A stretch of 64,000 bases of DNA, from contig NZ_JADILK010000002.1 in assembly GCF_017355165.1 (NCBI RefSeq), positions 62,001 to 126,000 on the forward strand. The letters are read 5' to 3'. A model generated the notes under the pieces. The model was not told the DNA's origin. It saw only the letters and a program-made list of their open reading frames with translations, and made no database searches. Of the stretch, positions 56,382 through 64,000 are shown piece after piece. Each line of letters opens with the position of its first letter. Within the stretch, counting starts at the first letter, position 1. Source of the stretch: Bacillus sp. SD075 (GTDB lineage Bacteria; Bacillota; Bacilli; Bacillales; DSM-1321). The translations under genes were made by a program, and so were the position numbers.

Positions 56382-56505
56382 ACGCTTACGAGGTTAGCTG
56401 TCGGATTCGGACCTAAGAGTAGCCCTACCTTGAAAGGATTCACCCCTTGGATTGTAGTAACAATCCCTAGAACGGGTCCCCCGCACCATAAGGTTTAAGC
56501 GATTT
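56382..56505 (-). ncRNA. c-di-AMP (ydaO/yuaA) riboswitch aptamer
   Basis: The minus strand carries the conserved ydaO blocks in order: AATCGCTTAA, GCGGGGGACCC, AAGGGGTGAATCC, GTAGGG, then GGTCCGAATCCGACAGCTAA and CCTCGTAAGCG closing the P1 helix. Two pseudosymmetric c-di-AMP sites are expected in this RNA. It lies upstream of kimA with a terminator after it, so ligand binding should favour termination. Identified by eye from the consensus. Confidence 0.93.
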
Positions 56506-56620
56506 AGAAATATGAAACTGTTGATTATCATACTCCCGTGAAATGGAAAAGTAAATGAAATTTTTGCACATTAATAGAATAATATTTGTAGATGAAGTTT
56601 TGTTCTTATAACATAAATCA

Positions 56621-56854
56621 TCACGCAAACACATGATCCGAAGGGAGAAGAGGGGGAAGAGGGGGAAGTAAATACGCAAAAAAATTGATCAAGAGGTCAA
56701 TGAACAAAAGGTGGTCCCAAAATGGTAAAATGATCGCCACATAGAGAACGTGAAGAACGAAATTAAACAGATCTGCCCCAGCTTGGATAGTCATCAAATT
56801 TGCATTTAATTTCGCTTTCCGAATCCACTTTAATTCCCGTCCAATCGGGGGCAT
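56621..56854 (-). CDS. small hypothetical membrane protein, 77 residues
   Basis: Not recognised. It has a charged N-terminus (MPPIGRELKWIRKAKLN) and one long hydrophobic region (about 28-66), with a Pro/Leu repeat (LLPPLPPLLP) encoded by a purine-rich repetitive stretch. AAGGTGG lies about 12 bases before the ATG, which is far. It starts 21 bases after the gtrA-like gene ends and may be the last gene of that operon, or no gene at all. Confidence 0.35.
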   Translation of the reverse strand: MPPIGRELKWIRKAKLNANLMTIQAGADLFNFVLHVLYVAIILPFWDHLLFIDLLINFFAYLLPPLPPLLPSDHVFA

Positions 56855-56875
56855 TATACCACTGATCCACCTTAA

Positions 56876-57331
56876 TTAGTTCCTTCCTTCTTGAATTGGT
56901 CTCAAATTGCTTTTTTTAAAGACAAAGTATTTCTGGCCAATATAGTTAAGAACTGTGTAAAAAATTGCCCCTATCAGCACAGCCACATTTTGTTGTATGG
57001 ATAAATGAACGGATCCTTCCATTGAGCCTGCTATAGCTTGGCCTAAAGAATAAGCAGCGGAATAACAAATCAGGATGACGCAAAAGAAACGGGCACCCCC
57101 TCTCCGCCATTCTATATTGCTTTTAAAAGTAAAAGTCCTGTTCAAAAGAAAACTCGTTACAGCTCCCGTACCATTGCCGAAAAAGGTGGAGATCCAGTAA
57201 GATAATTCAAGAACATTCATGAGAAAAAGCATGATGGAAAGTCCAACCGCTGTATTGACTAATCCAACCAATAAAAAGCGGATAAAGGAGTTAGTTTGAT
57301 TTAGATAGTTTTTCAATACTGTTCCGTTCAT
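56876..57331 (-). CDS. GtrA family membrane protein
   Basis: A 151-residue, four-helix membrane protein of the GtrA family, thought to flip undecaprenyl-phosphate-linked sugars. FIRFLLVGLVNTAVGLSIM and the loop FLLNRTFTFKSN are family landmarks. The start at 57331 lies within the end of the glycosyltransferase gene (41-base overlap), with CGGGAGC nine bases before it. This tight coupling matches GtrA/GtrB-type pairs. Confidence 0.88.
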   Translation of the reverse strand: MNGTVLKNYLNQTNSFIRFLLVGLVNTAVGLSIMLFLMNVLELSYWISTFFGNGTGAVTSFLLNRTFTFKSNIEWRRGGARFFCVILICYSAAYSLGQAIAGSMEGSVHLSIQQNVAVLIGAIFYTVLNYIGQKYFVFKKSNLRPIQEGRN

Positions 57332-58313
57332 TGTCTAGTTGCTCCCGTTTTTTTAAATCGAGCGGATTAAATAAATCCAAATCAACAATATATTTAGGCC
57401 GGTGTTTGGATTCATTATAGATTTTACCGATATATTCCCCAATCAAGCCGACGGCGATCAACTGTAGTCCACCGATCAACCATATGGAGGTGATTAATGA
57501 GGTCCAGCCAGTTCCGGTCTGCCCATAAAACTTTAACCATAAAAAGTAAGACCCAAAGAGTAAGCTAATGAAAAAGGAAAGACATCCTAGCCATAATACA
57601 ATCCGGATCGGTGTAACTGAAAAAGAAGTGATGCCATCAAACGCAAACGCAACCATCTTCTTAAATGGATACTTCGTTTCCCCAGCCAATCTTTCTTTTC
57701 GATCATAATAAACAGAGTCCGTCTTAAACCCAATGAGCGGTACGATCCCCCGTAAAAAAAGATTCGTTTCATCAAATCGTTCCAACTCCGCGATCGCCCT
57801 TTTGCTCATTAGCCGGAAATCAGCATGATTATAGACAAGGTTAACCCCCATCTTGTTCATCAATTTATAAAAACCAGTGGCTGATGTTCGTTTAAAAAAT
57901 GAATCAAGGTCCCTTTTCTGGCGAACACCATATACAATTTCACATCCTTCATTGAATTTGCTAATGAATTCAGGGATGACTTGAATATCATCCTGTAAAT
58001 CTGCATCAATGGAAATCACACAATCCGAGGCTTCCTTGGCTGTAAACAATCCTGCCAGGAGTGCATTTTGATGTCCAGTATTCCGGGAAAGCTTTAGCCC
58101 TCGAACAAATTCATTATTAATCGTTTCCTTATAAATGATCTTCCATGTTTGATCTTTGCTTCCATCATCAACCAATAGGATTTTACTTTGACCAGAAACA
58201 ACCTTTTCTTCAACTAACCCCCTCACCAATCCGCAAAGCTGGGAAATGGTATCCTGCAATACGCTTTCCTCGTTATAACAAGGTACAACAATTGTTAGTA
58301 TCGGTGAATTCAC
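57291..58313 (-). CDS. family 2 glycosyltransferase, GtrB/polyprenyl-phosphate glycosyltransferase type
   Basis: A 340-residue GT-A enzyme. Residues 5-235 are the catalytic domain with VPCYNEE, VDDGSKDQT and the DxD motif VISIDADLQDD; FFKRTSATGFYKLMNKMGV and GETKYP follow. Two C-terminal helices (about 240-310) anchor it in the membrane. It would charge undecaprenyl phosphate with a sugar such as glucose. The start is a GTG at 58313 after AAGGGGGAATAGA. It overlaps the gtrA-like gene and follows the DUF6044 gene by 15 bases. Confidence 0.92.
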   Translation of the reverse strand: MNSPILTIVVPCYNEESVLQDTISQLCGLVRGLVEEKVVSGQSKILLVDDGSKDQTWKIIYKETINNEFVRGLKLSRNTGHQNALLAGLFTAKEASDCVISIDADLQDDIQVIPEFISKFNEGCEIVYGVRQKRDLDSFFKRTSATGFYKLMNKMGVNLVYNHADFRLMSKRAIAELERFDETNLFLRGIVPLIGFKTDSVYYDRKERLAGETKYPFKKMVAFAFDGITSFSVTPIRIVLWLGCLSFFISLLFGSYFLWLKFYGQTGTGWTSLITSIWLIGGLQLIAVGLIGEYIGKIYNESKHRPKYIVDLDLFNPLDLKKREQLDNERNSIEKLSKSN

Positions 58314-58328
58314 TCTATTCCCCCCTTT

Positions 58329-59999
58329 TCACATGACTCTGTATAAATGAATTTTCCATACACTTCCTTTTTTTATAAAAATCCTATCTAGTACCAATCC
58401 ATTTTCCTTCGCGTTATTGATTGGTATGGCAGAAAATATATACTTGCCACCTAATCCTTTAAACGCATCCATATTAAGGTCCAAATTCTCCAGCTCTTTC
58501 TTGGAGCCTTTCTTGAACATATAATGCTTCCCAAGCTCATCGGTAAATAGGTAACAACGTCCTCCCCATTCATCAAAGTAGATTCTGATGTTTTTATTCT
58601 TAGCCAATTCGTTTTCAATTATTTGACGAAAGTGATGTTTGTAAGTAAGCGGATAGAAATTGTTATAGCTATCGAGCGTGTAAAATCCATTAAATTGTGC
58701 AATTGCGGGGTGCAGCCCAATGCTAGCAACACGATATTCTTCCTGTGGGAGGTCAATATGATCTTTTATTTCCTGAAATAGGTTTTCTGAATAGAACTGT
58801 TTAAAAGATGGTTTTTTATTGTGAGTGATTTCTTCATTGAAACCCATTAAAATCATAATTTGAATGGCGATGAAAATGGAAAGGGTTTTCTTAGCATAAT
58901 GGCTGTATTCCCAAATGATCTTTATAGCGAGGGCAAACCCCAAGTAAATCACCATCGGCCTTAAAAAGTGAAATCTGGCAAAATTAAAGGTATCCATCGT
59001 GTGAAACCTTTCCGTTAAAGGAAGCCAGCCTTTATAAAACCAAAATGCGTACCACGCTGAGAGCATAAAATTCAAGCCGAATAAAAAAACATAAACCTTT
59101 TCCTGTCTCCATAGTTTTTTGGTCAGAATAATATAAAGGGCAAAGACTGTAATCGGCAGGATGATAAGCGCATGTACAGTCATGACATGCGTATGTCCTA
59201 GAACGAAATTTTTGAAAGTAAGCTTTATGACCCAATCGAGCGGCAGCCTTGCGTGAAAATATTCATCCCTGCTGTTTGGCTCCGAATCAAAAATGAATGA
59301 AGCGACCAAACGATACTCCACCAAACCAAAAATGACGGTCATATACACGATCGAAAGAAGAAACGTTATATTCCACCCTTTTCTCCTGATCACATCCATT
59401 AGCCAAAGAAATCCCATTGCAACAAGGAAAAAGAAAAAGCCAAGCACGATGCTTGAATAAAGCGGTAAAAGTGTAAGGACCAAATAATTCTTCCAAGAAT
59501 GGTCCTTGCTGCGAATATTCAAAAAAGCCCAAAGTGCTAGTGGCATACCAAGTGTACTGAGCATTCCCGATGGCCAAAATGGGGTCAGGGCAAAGGCTAA
59601 GGATGCTCCAACCCTAATCCAACCTGATTGGCTTCCTTTAACTAAATGTTGCTTTAATAGAATATACATACCAAAGAATGCAATGAACCTTGTTAATGCC
59701 TGGCTTATGGCATATGCAACCATTGTTGGAAAAAGAGCATAAAGCCACACGATAATACTGAACTCACTGCCAAAAGCATTTCGGGGCAGGCCATTCATAA
59801 TCTGGGGAATCTTGGCGTCTATTGCACCGAATAACTCACCGCTTTCTGAAAGGACTTTATACCAGGCAAGGTTGGAATCCAAATTATCATGGACGCGAAT
59901 ATGCGCATTTTCTCCAAGGATGAATAAAGGAGAAAGATATAAAACAATGACGAGAAAAGCAAAAAGGATCTGTTTTCTCTCTTGATTTTCAATTGGCAA
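58329..59999 (-). CDS. DUF6044 (YkoS-like) polytopic membrane protein
   Basis: A 556-residue protein with about 12 predicted helices (residues 10-420) and a C-terminal extracytoplasmic domain. The early motif NAHIRVHDNLDSNLAWYK resembles the acidic first loop of GT-C glycosyltransferases, so a glycosyl transfer from a lipid carrier is plausible. It is like B. subtilis YkoS, which also lies next to a GT2 gene. I prefer the TTG start at 59999, which follows AGAGGTG; the GTG at 60008 is inside that site. First gene of the operon. Confidence 0.8.
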   Translation of the reverse strand: MPIENQERKQILFAFLVIVLYLSPLFILGENAHIRVHDNLDSNLAWYKVLSESGELFGAIDAKIPQIMNGLPRNAFGSEFSIIVWLYALFPTMVAYAISQALTRFIAFFGMYILLKQHLVKGSQSGWIRVGASLAFALTPFWPSGMLSTLGMPLALWAFLNIRSKDHSWKNYLVLTLLPLYSSIVLGFFFFLVAMGFLWLMDVIRRKGWNITFLLSIVYMTVIFGLVEYRLVASFIFDSEPNSRDEYFHARLPLDWVIKLTFKNFVLGHTHVMTVHALIILPITVFALYIILTKKLWRQEKVYVFLFGLNFMLSAWYAFWFYKGWLPLTERFHTMDTFNFARFHFLRPMVIYLGFALAIKIIWEYSHYAKKTLSIFIAIQIMILMGFNEEITHNKKPSFKQFYSENLFQEIKDHIDLPQEEYRVASIGLHPAIAQFNGFYTLDSYNNFYPLTYKHHFRQIIENELAKNKNIRIYFDEWGGRCYLFTDELGKHYMFKKGSKKELENLDLNMDAFKGLGGKYIFSAIPINNAKENGLVLDRIFIKKGSVWKIHLYRVM

Positions 60000-60170
60000 A
60001 ATATACACCTCTTGACCAAATTCATATATCCATAATATTTGCTTCGGAGATAAATCTATTCTTTTTCAGCGATTTATTTTAACCTTTTTTGATATAGGTC
60101 AACCAATGGCCACATAAAATGAAGGGTAGAACAAAAAGCATATAAAAGAACCTTAAAAAGGGGCAGGGCT

Positions 60171-61031
60171 ATGATAAAGAAAGCGGTGATTCCAGCAGCC
60201 GGTTTAGGAACACGATTTTTACCTGCTACGAAAGCCCAACCAAAGGAAATGCTGCCAATTGTCGATAAGCCGACCATTCAATATATTATCGAGGAAGCGG
60301 TACAATCAGGGATTACAGATATCATCATCGTTACGGGTAAAAACAAACGTGCCATCGAAGATCATTTCGATAAATCCATTGAACTTGAAATGCTTCTGCA
60401 AATGAAAGGTCAAAATGATTTACTTAAGGTCGTGGAGAACATTTCCAATATGGTGGATATCCACTATGTAAGACAAAAGGAACCTTTAGGTCTGGGGCAT
60501 GCCGTTTTATGTGCCAAAACTTTTATCGGAGACGAACCTTTTGCCGTCCTGTTAGGGGATGATATCGTGGATAGCCCGGTTCCAGCTTTGAAGCAGTTAA
60601 TGGAACGGTATGACAAGGTTCGAGCGAGCATTATCGGATGTAAGGAAGTCTCACCTGTCGATGTCTCCAAGTATGGGATCGTAAATTTCCAAGAACGATA
60701 TGAGGATTTATTTCTGGTAAGAAACTTAGTGGAAAAGCCAAAAGTGGAGGATGCACCATCAACACAGGCGATTATTGGCCGATATATTTTATCACCTGCG
60801 ATTTTTGAAGTCCTTGAAACCGTACAGCCCGATCGGAAGGGGGAGATCCAGCTTACTGAAGCTTTGGACCTTTTGTTAGAAAAGGAACCATTATATTCGT
60901 ATATCATCGAAGGAAATCGATATGACGTTGGCGATAAATTCGGCTTCCTCCAAGCTTCAATAGATTTTGCCATGAAACGACCTGAACTTCGTGATCAGCT
61001 ACTAACATATATAAGGCAGCTGTTCCCATAA
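60171..61031 (+). CDS. galU: UTP--glucose-1-phosphate uridylyltransferase
   Basis: A 286-residue nucleotidyltransferase making UDP-glucose from UTP and glucose 1-phosphate. The nucleotide loop is PAAGLGTRFLPATKAQPKEM, and VEKPKVEDAPS and GEIQLTEAL follow. The length and sequence match GtaB/YngB enzymes. AAAAAGGGGCAGGGCT precedes the ATG. It is divergent from the surface-glycosylation operon, which could use its product, and PgcA at 17 kb supplies its substrate. Confidence 0.95.
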   Translation: MIKKAVIPAAGLGTRFLPATKAQPKEMLPIVDKPTIQYIIEEAVQSGITDIIIVTGKNKRAIEDHFDKSIELEMLLQMKGQNDLLKVVENISNMVDIHYVRQKEPLGLGHAVLCAKTFIGDEPFAVLLGDDIVDSPVPALKQLMERYDKVRASIIGCKEVSPVDVSKYGIVNFQERYEDLFLVRNLVEKPKVEDAPSTQAIIGRYILSPAIFEVLETVQPDRKGEIQLTEALDLLLEKEPLYSYIIEGNRYDVGDKFGFLQASIDFAMKRPELRDQLLTYIRQLFP

Positions 61032-61048
61032 AGAAGTCAATATAACCC

Positions 61049-61140
61049 ACGCTCAATTACCTAGAGGTGATTGGGCTATTTCCGCATCAGGAATCTAAGC
61101 TTCATGAAAGACTCTGTCTCTATTCATTCAGAGTTTTTTA
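61049..61140 (+). terminator. two consecutive hairpins after galU
   Basis: GC-CAAT-ACCT / GGT-ATTG-GC at 61051-61076, then GACTCTG...CAGAGTTTTTT at 61107-61139. The second has a clear T run and is the stronger terminator. 61141-61273 holds no gene. Confidence 0.7.
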
Positions 61141-61273
61141 GTGGGCTAACTTATGTACCTTTATTCTTTCCATAGAATAATCCTCCCTTTCTTTAACGAC
61201 TTGTCCAAACCGATTTGGCATATTCTCATAGAATGATTACATGTAATTATTTTAAAGAAAGGGGAAAATTACA

Positions 61274-62668
61274 TTGAGCCAAGCTGATGATGCCTTCCGC
61301 ACTTCTCCAAAGGTTCAGAAAGGAAGGCTGATTTCCGGACATACAAAGGAGTTTCAAACAGATCCCATTGGCTTTCTGACCCGATTGGCCAAGGAATATG
61401 GGGAAGTCGCTAAATTCCGTTTAGGACCATTCCAAAATGTTTATCACGTTTTAAATCCTGATTTAATAAAACAAATACTAGTAACAAAACAAAAATCCTT
61501 CATCAAATCCAAGGACTTCAATGTTTTAAAACCGCTTATCGGTGAAGGTCTACTTACAAGCGAAAAAGACTTTCATATGCGACAGAGAAGGCTTATCCAA
61601 CCCTCTTTCAAAAAGACTCATATTAGCCAATACGCCAAGGATATGATTGATACCACAATGGATTATATATCAACTTGGCAACATGATGATGAACGAATTA
61701 TAACGAAGGATATGATGAACATCACTCTCGGGATAATCAGCAAGACCATGTTCAGCATGGAATTCAAGGATGGGTATGAAATTGTTGGGAAACCTCTGGA
61801 AACTGCTTTAAGAATAGCAGTCAAAAGGATGAGAAAGATTTTCCGTATGCCATTATGGGTACCGACTAAAATCAACCGTGAATATAAAAAGGCGATTCAA
61901 AGACTAGATAAAGTCATTTACGGCATCATTGAAAAACGGAAGAACGACATAATAAAACATGAAGACATGCTTGGGATCCTGATGGACGCCCGTGATGCCG
62001 ACGACGGATTTGGTATGACAAGCAAGCAGGTCCGTGATGAATTAATGACTATTTTTCTGGCCGGTCATGAAACGACAGCAAACGCTCTATCCTGGGCACT
62101 GTATGCCATTTCGAAGCATCCAGAAATTCAAGCCAAGCTTTTCAGTGAAGTGAATAGCATAATCGGTCACCGGAGACCCCAGCCTGATGATTTCATGAAA
62201 TTACCATACACCCAAAATATCATTCATGAAACACTTCGCGCGTATCCCCCACTGTATATCTTATCCCGCGATGTGACGGAGGATGTCGTAATAGGAGGAT
62301 ATCGTTTTAAAAAAGGCGATATGATTCTAATAAGTTCTTATGTGATGCAGCATAATCCAGAGTATTTTGATCAACCGGAATCATTCATTCCTGAGCGATT
62401 TGAAAATAACTTTATGAAAAGCTTGCCTGCGTTCGCATACTTTCCATTTGGCGGAGGGCCGCGGGTTTGTATTGGCAACCATTTTGCCATGATGGAAGCG
62501 GTGTTTGTCCTGGCTTGCATTGTCCAAAATTATAGGATAAAGCTTGCTCCTGACCATCATGAAGTAACCCCTCTTCCATCCCTTACACTCAGACCCAAGA
62601 ATGGACTCCGCATAATGATTGAAGATAGAGGTGCAGAAGCCTTCGAACCTGGAGCATCCAATTTTTGA
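61274..62668 (+). CDS. cytochrome P450
   Basis: A 464-residue P450. The oxygen-binding helix is AGHETTANALSW, the ExxR pair is in ETLRAYPP, and the heme loop FPFGGGPRVCIGNHF has the ligand Cys399. Length and sequence are those of a soluble bacterial P450 close to the CYP102-like/eukaryote-like group, without a fused reductase. The start is a TTG, 12 bases after AAGAAAGGGG. No ferredoxin or reductase gene is near. Fatty acid or secondary-metabolite hydroxylation is possible; the substrate is unknown. Confidence 0.94.
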   Translation: MSQADDAFRTSPKVQKGRLISGHTKEFQTDPIGFLTRLAKEYGEVAKFRLGPFQNVYHVLNPDLIKQILVTKQKSFIKSKDFNVLKPLIGEGLLTSEKDFHMRQRRLIQPSFKKTHISQYAKDMIDTTMDYISTWQHDDERIITKDMMNITLGIISKTMFSMEFKDGYEIVGKPLETALRIAVKRMRKIFRMPLWVPTKINREYKKAIQRLDKVIYGIIEKRKNDIIKHEDMLGILMDARDADDGFGMTSKQVRDELMTIFLAGHETTANALSWALYAISKHPEIQAKLFSEVNSIIGHRRPQPDDFMKLPYTQNIIHETLRAYPPLYILSRDVTEDVVIGGYRFKKGDMILISSYVMQHNPEYFDQPESFIPERFENNFMKSLPAFAYFPFGGGPRVCIGNHFAMMEAVFVLACIVQNYRIKLAPDHHEVTPLPSLTLRPKNGLRIMIEDRGAEAFEPGASNF

Positions 62669-62767
62669 ATGAATAAGAATGATCACATATAAATATAACA
62701 TTCATATTGTTTCGATATTAATCCTATAACAGACTGGCTATTCCTTTAGAAAGGAGGGATGAAGAAA

Positions 62768-62941
62768 ATGTACATGCTCCATTCACCACGAAAGGGGATC
62801 ATCCACACTGAATTGCACTATTTAGGGATGGCCTCGCAAGTATATACCGGTTATTTGGAATTTCTAAGCGAAATTGAACCGTTACAAGAAACCGAAAACC
62901 TACAGCCGTCCCCTCTCCCCTTTATATATGAGAACGGATAG
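62768..62941 (+). CDS. small hypothetical protein, 57 residues
   Basis: Not recognised. The sequence starts MYMLHSPRKGIIHTELHYLG and is soluble. AGAAAGGAGG ends nine bases before the ATG at 62768, an excellent ribosome binding site, which is the main support. It begins 99 bases after the P450 gene, and a terminator lies 45 bases after its stop, so it could be the end of that transcript. Confidence 0.5.
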   Translation: MYMLHSPRKGIIHTELHYLGMASQVYTGYLEFLSEIEPLQETENLQPSPLPFIYENG

Positions 62942-62985
62942 TTCCCACTTCAAACCGTATATCGGCCATTAAAGGTCGGTTTCAG

Positions 62986-63085
62986 AATGTAGACAAACCC
63001 GATGAAAATCGAGTATGTCTACATTTTTTTATGGCCTGTACAATTTGGACGTTGATTGGAACGGAAGGCACCCGCTCCAATCAAT
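62986..63085 (+). repeat. intergenic repeat, copy 2, with terminator hairpin
   Basis: AATGTAGACA pairs with TGTCTACATT (62986-63025) and seven T follow. Then ATGGCCTGTACAATTTGGACGTTGATT and CACCCGCTCC line up with the minus-strand reading of 54356-54245. The GC-rich tail found in copy 1 is missing here. The hairpin would terminate the P450/57-residue unit. Confidence 0.62.
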
Positions 63086-63089
63086 TTTG

Positions 63090-63660
63090 TTTTAACTTTA
63101 AGATATAGCCCTTTTGCCTAGAGTCTTTTTTGTTTTAATATAAACGCATTAAAACTTAAGGGAGTGAGGATACTTTCTAAACATGATTCTACTCAGCGAG
63201 ATCAACTGATGCCATCGAACCATTTGGTTCGTAAAATGGAGGCTACCATGCATGTAAAGAAGATGGCCAATTGGACATGGCAAGGGCCAAGACTGACCTA
63301 ACATAGTGGGCTCGTAAAGCCCTAATCTCTTAAATTCAGGCGAACATTCAAAGTGGATTTCAAAAGATGCAGAATTACTTTGAGGCATTTTGATAAATTA
63401 AATTCAATTCCATCCATCCGTATAAATCAACTATCAGTTTGCTTTCCAGTTCATAAAATTTAATTACTATTACATAATAAGTAAAATTGAACCTTTACGG
63501 TTAAAGGAATAATTTCCAGTCCACCTGCCTAATTGAAATTTTTCCGAATCATGATATATTAACATGTCCGCTTTAGTACACGAAAGCGTTCAACAACAGA
63601 AGAAATCTTAGTTTTAGTGACAGACTATTTTATTAAAATAATGAAAGAAAGGCATGAATA
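63090..63660. other. intergenic stretch without a recognised gene
   Basis: About 570 bases with no plausible coding sequence on either strand. A small hairpin GGGCTCGTAAAGCCC is at 63308-63322. The last 100 bases should hold the permease promoter, but no consensus pair is convincing. Confidence 0.35.
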
Positions 63661-63662
63661 TA

Positions 63663-64000
63663 ATGGAAAAGACTCATCAAGATTTAAAAAAAGGCTTATT
63701 GCCGAGGCATGTCCAGTTCATTGCTTTAGCCGGAATGATAGGAACAGGGATTTTTAAGGGGAGCTCGGATACATTAAATATGGCAGGTCCAAGTGTTGTG
63801 ATAGCCTATTTAATAGGGGGCTATTGTTATTTATAGTAATGGCGGCATTAGGAGAGATGGCAACCGCTTTTCCTAATTTGAACGTACAACATCTCATTAA
63901 AAAAGCTTTTGGGTTTCAACTATCCTTCATTGTCGGATGGCTCTATTGGTTTAACTGGATTATAGTGATCATTGTGGAAATAGTCGCAGCCGGTAGCTTT
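63663..64000 (+). pseudogene. amino acid permease (APC family), frameshifted and cut by the window end
   Basis: The first 53 residues (MEKTHQDLKKGLLPRHVQFI, then ALAGMIGTGIFKGSSDTL) are the N-terminus of an amino acid-polyamine-organocation permease. At a run of five G (63816-63820) the frame ends in YCYL and a stop at 63836. One base added there restores GGLLLFIVMAALGEMATAFP and continues to the window end as a normal permease (YWFNWIIVIIVEIVAAGSF). So it is a single-base deletion or a sequencing slip. Met at 63663 has better spacing to AAAGG than the Met at 63654. Confidence 0.78.

Noticed and set aside
60464-60973. 169-residue minus-strand frame inside galU
   Set aside because: Antisense to an intact GalU, with no family features.
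63149-63388. 79-residue minus-strand frame before the permease
   Set aside because: No ribosome binding site or recognisable motif.

Overview
The window reads as chromosomal DNA of a low-GC, spore-forming Bacillaceae. The evidence is spoVR, the glcU-gdh spore glucose pair, a c-di-AMP riboswitch in front of a KimA-type K+ transporter, and strong AGGAGG/AGGGGG ribosome binding sites throughout. A conserved backbone follows, from memory, the B. subtilis yhc-yhd region: spoVR (6.4 kb), a yhdC-like gene (14.5 kb), yhdB and azr (16 kb), pgcA (17 kb), yhcX (19 kb), yhcU and yhcT (22 kb). Peribacillus is my best guess at genus, but that is inference. No rRNA, tRNA, CRISPR array, prophage or intact insertion sequence was recognised.

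Layout. 0-2.5 kb: the end of an OmpR-type regulator coupled to a TVP38/VTT membrane protein, then a decayed PAS/HD-GYP gene. 2.5-6.3 kb: a SurA-N lipoprotein, an arsRBC operon with a paired operator, and the remains of an Old Yellow Enzyme gene. 6.4-16 kb: spoVR, then a cluster whose parts make up a complete D- to L-amino acid conversion route (RpiR regulator, M20 desuccinylase, GNAT succinyltransferase, enolase-superfamily N-succinylamino acid racemase, and probably a YkvI-like transporter), then an orphan radical SAM/SPASM gene, a DUF3889 protein and a secreted M14 peptidase. 16-23 kb: the yhd/yhc backbone with a BdbC/thioredoxin disulfide pair.

24-32 kb: an aldo/keto reductase, two near-identical PiT phosphate transporters flanking a DUF47 partner, then a PucR-type regulator (likely AdeR), an EcsC protein and ald with a perfect palindrome at the expected AdeR site. 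32-45 kb: a glcD-like oxidase, proC, a DHA2 drug exporter whose promoter lies under two mirror-image operator sites, an alkyladenine glycosylase, a permease/DUF1980 pair, a four-LysM NlpC/P60 hydrolase, and a thiamine-diphosphate decarboxylase divergent from an AAA+ enhancer-binding regulator. 45-52 kb: a lone cobT, a signal peptidase I pseudogene that has lost its catalytic lysine, a nitroreductase with a 29-bp palindromic promoter site and an Rrf2 regulator, a BASS transporter, an FMN reductase and glcU-gdh.

52-64 kb: a secreted beta-propeller protein, a group II intron fragment sitting directly after a terminator, riboswitch-controlled kimA, a DUF6044/GT2/GtrA surface-glycosylation operon divergent from galU, a cytochrome P450, and an amino acid permease frameshifted in a run of five G. 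Two copies of an intergenic repeat that carries a terminator hairpin (54.3 and 63.0 kb) lie in opposite orientations. The window's clear theme is gene decay: five broken genes or elements can be read (PAS/HD-GYP, OYE, signal peptidase, group II intron, permease).
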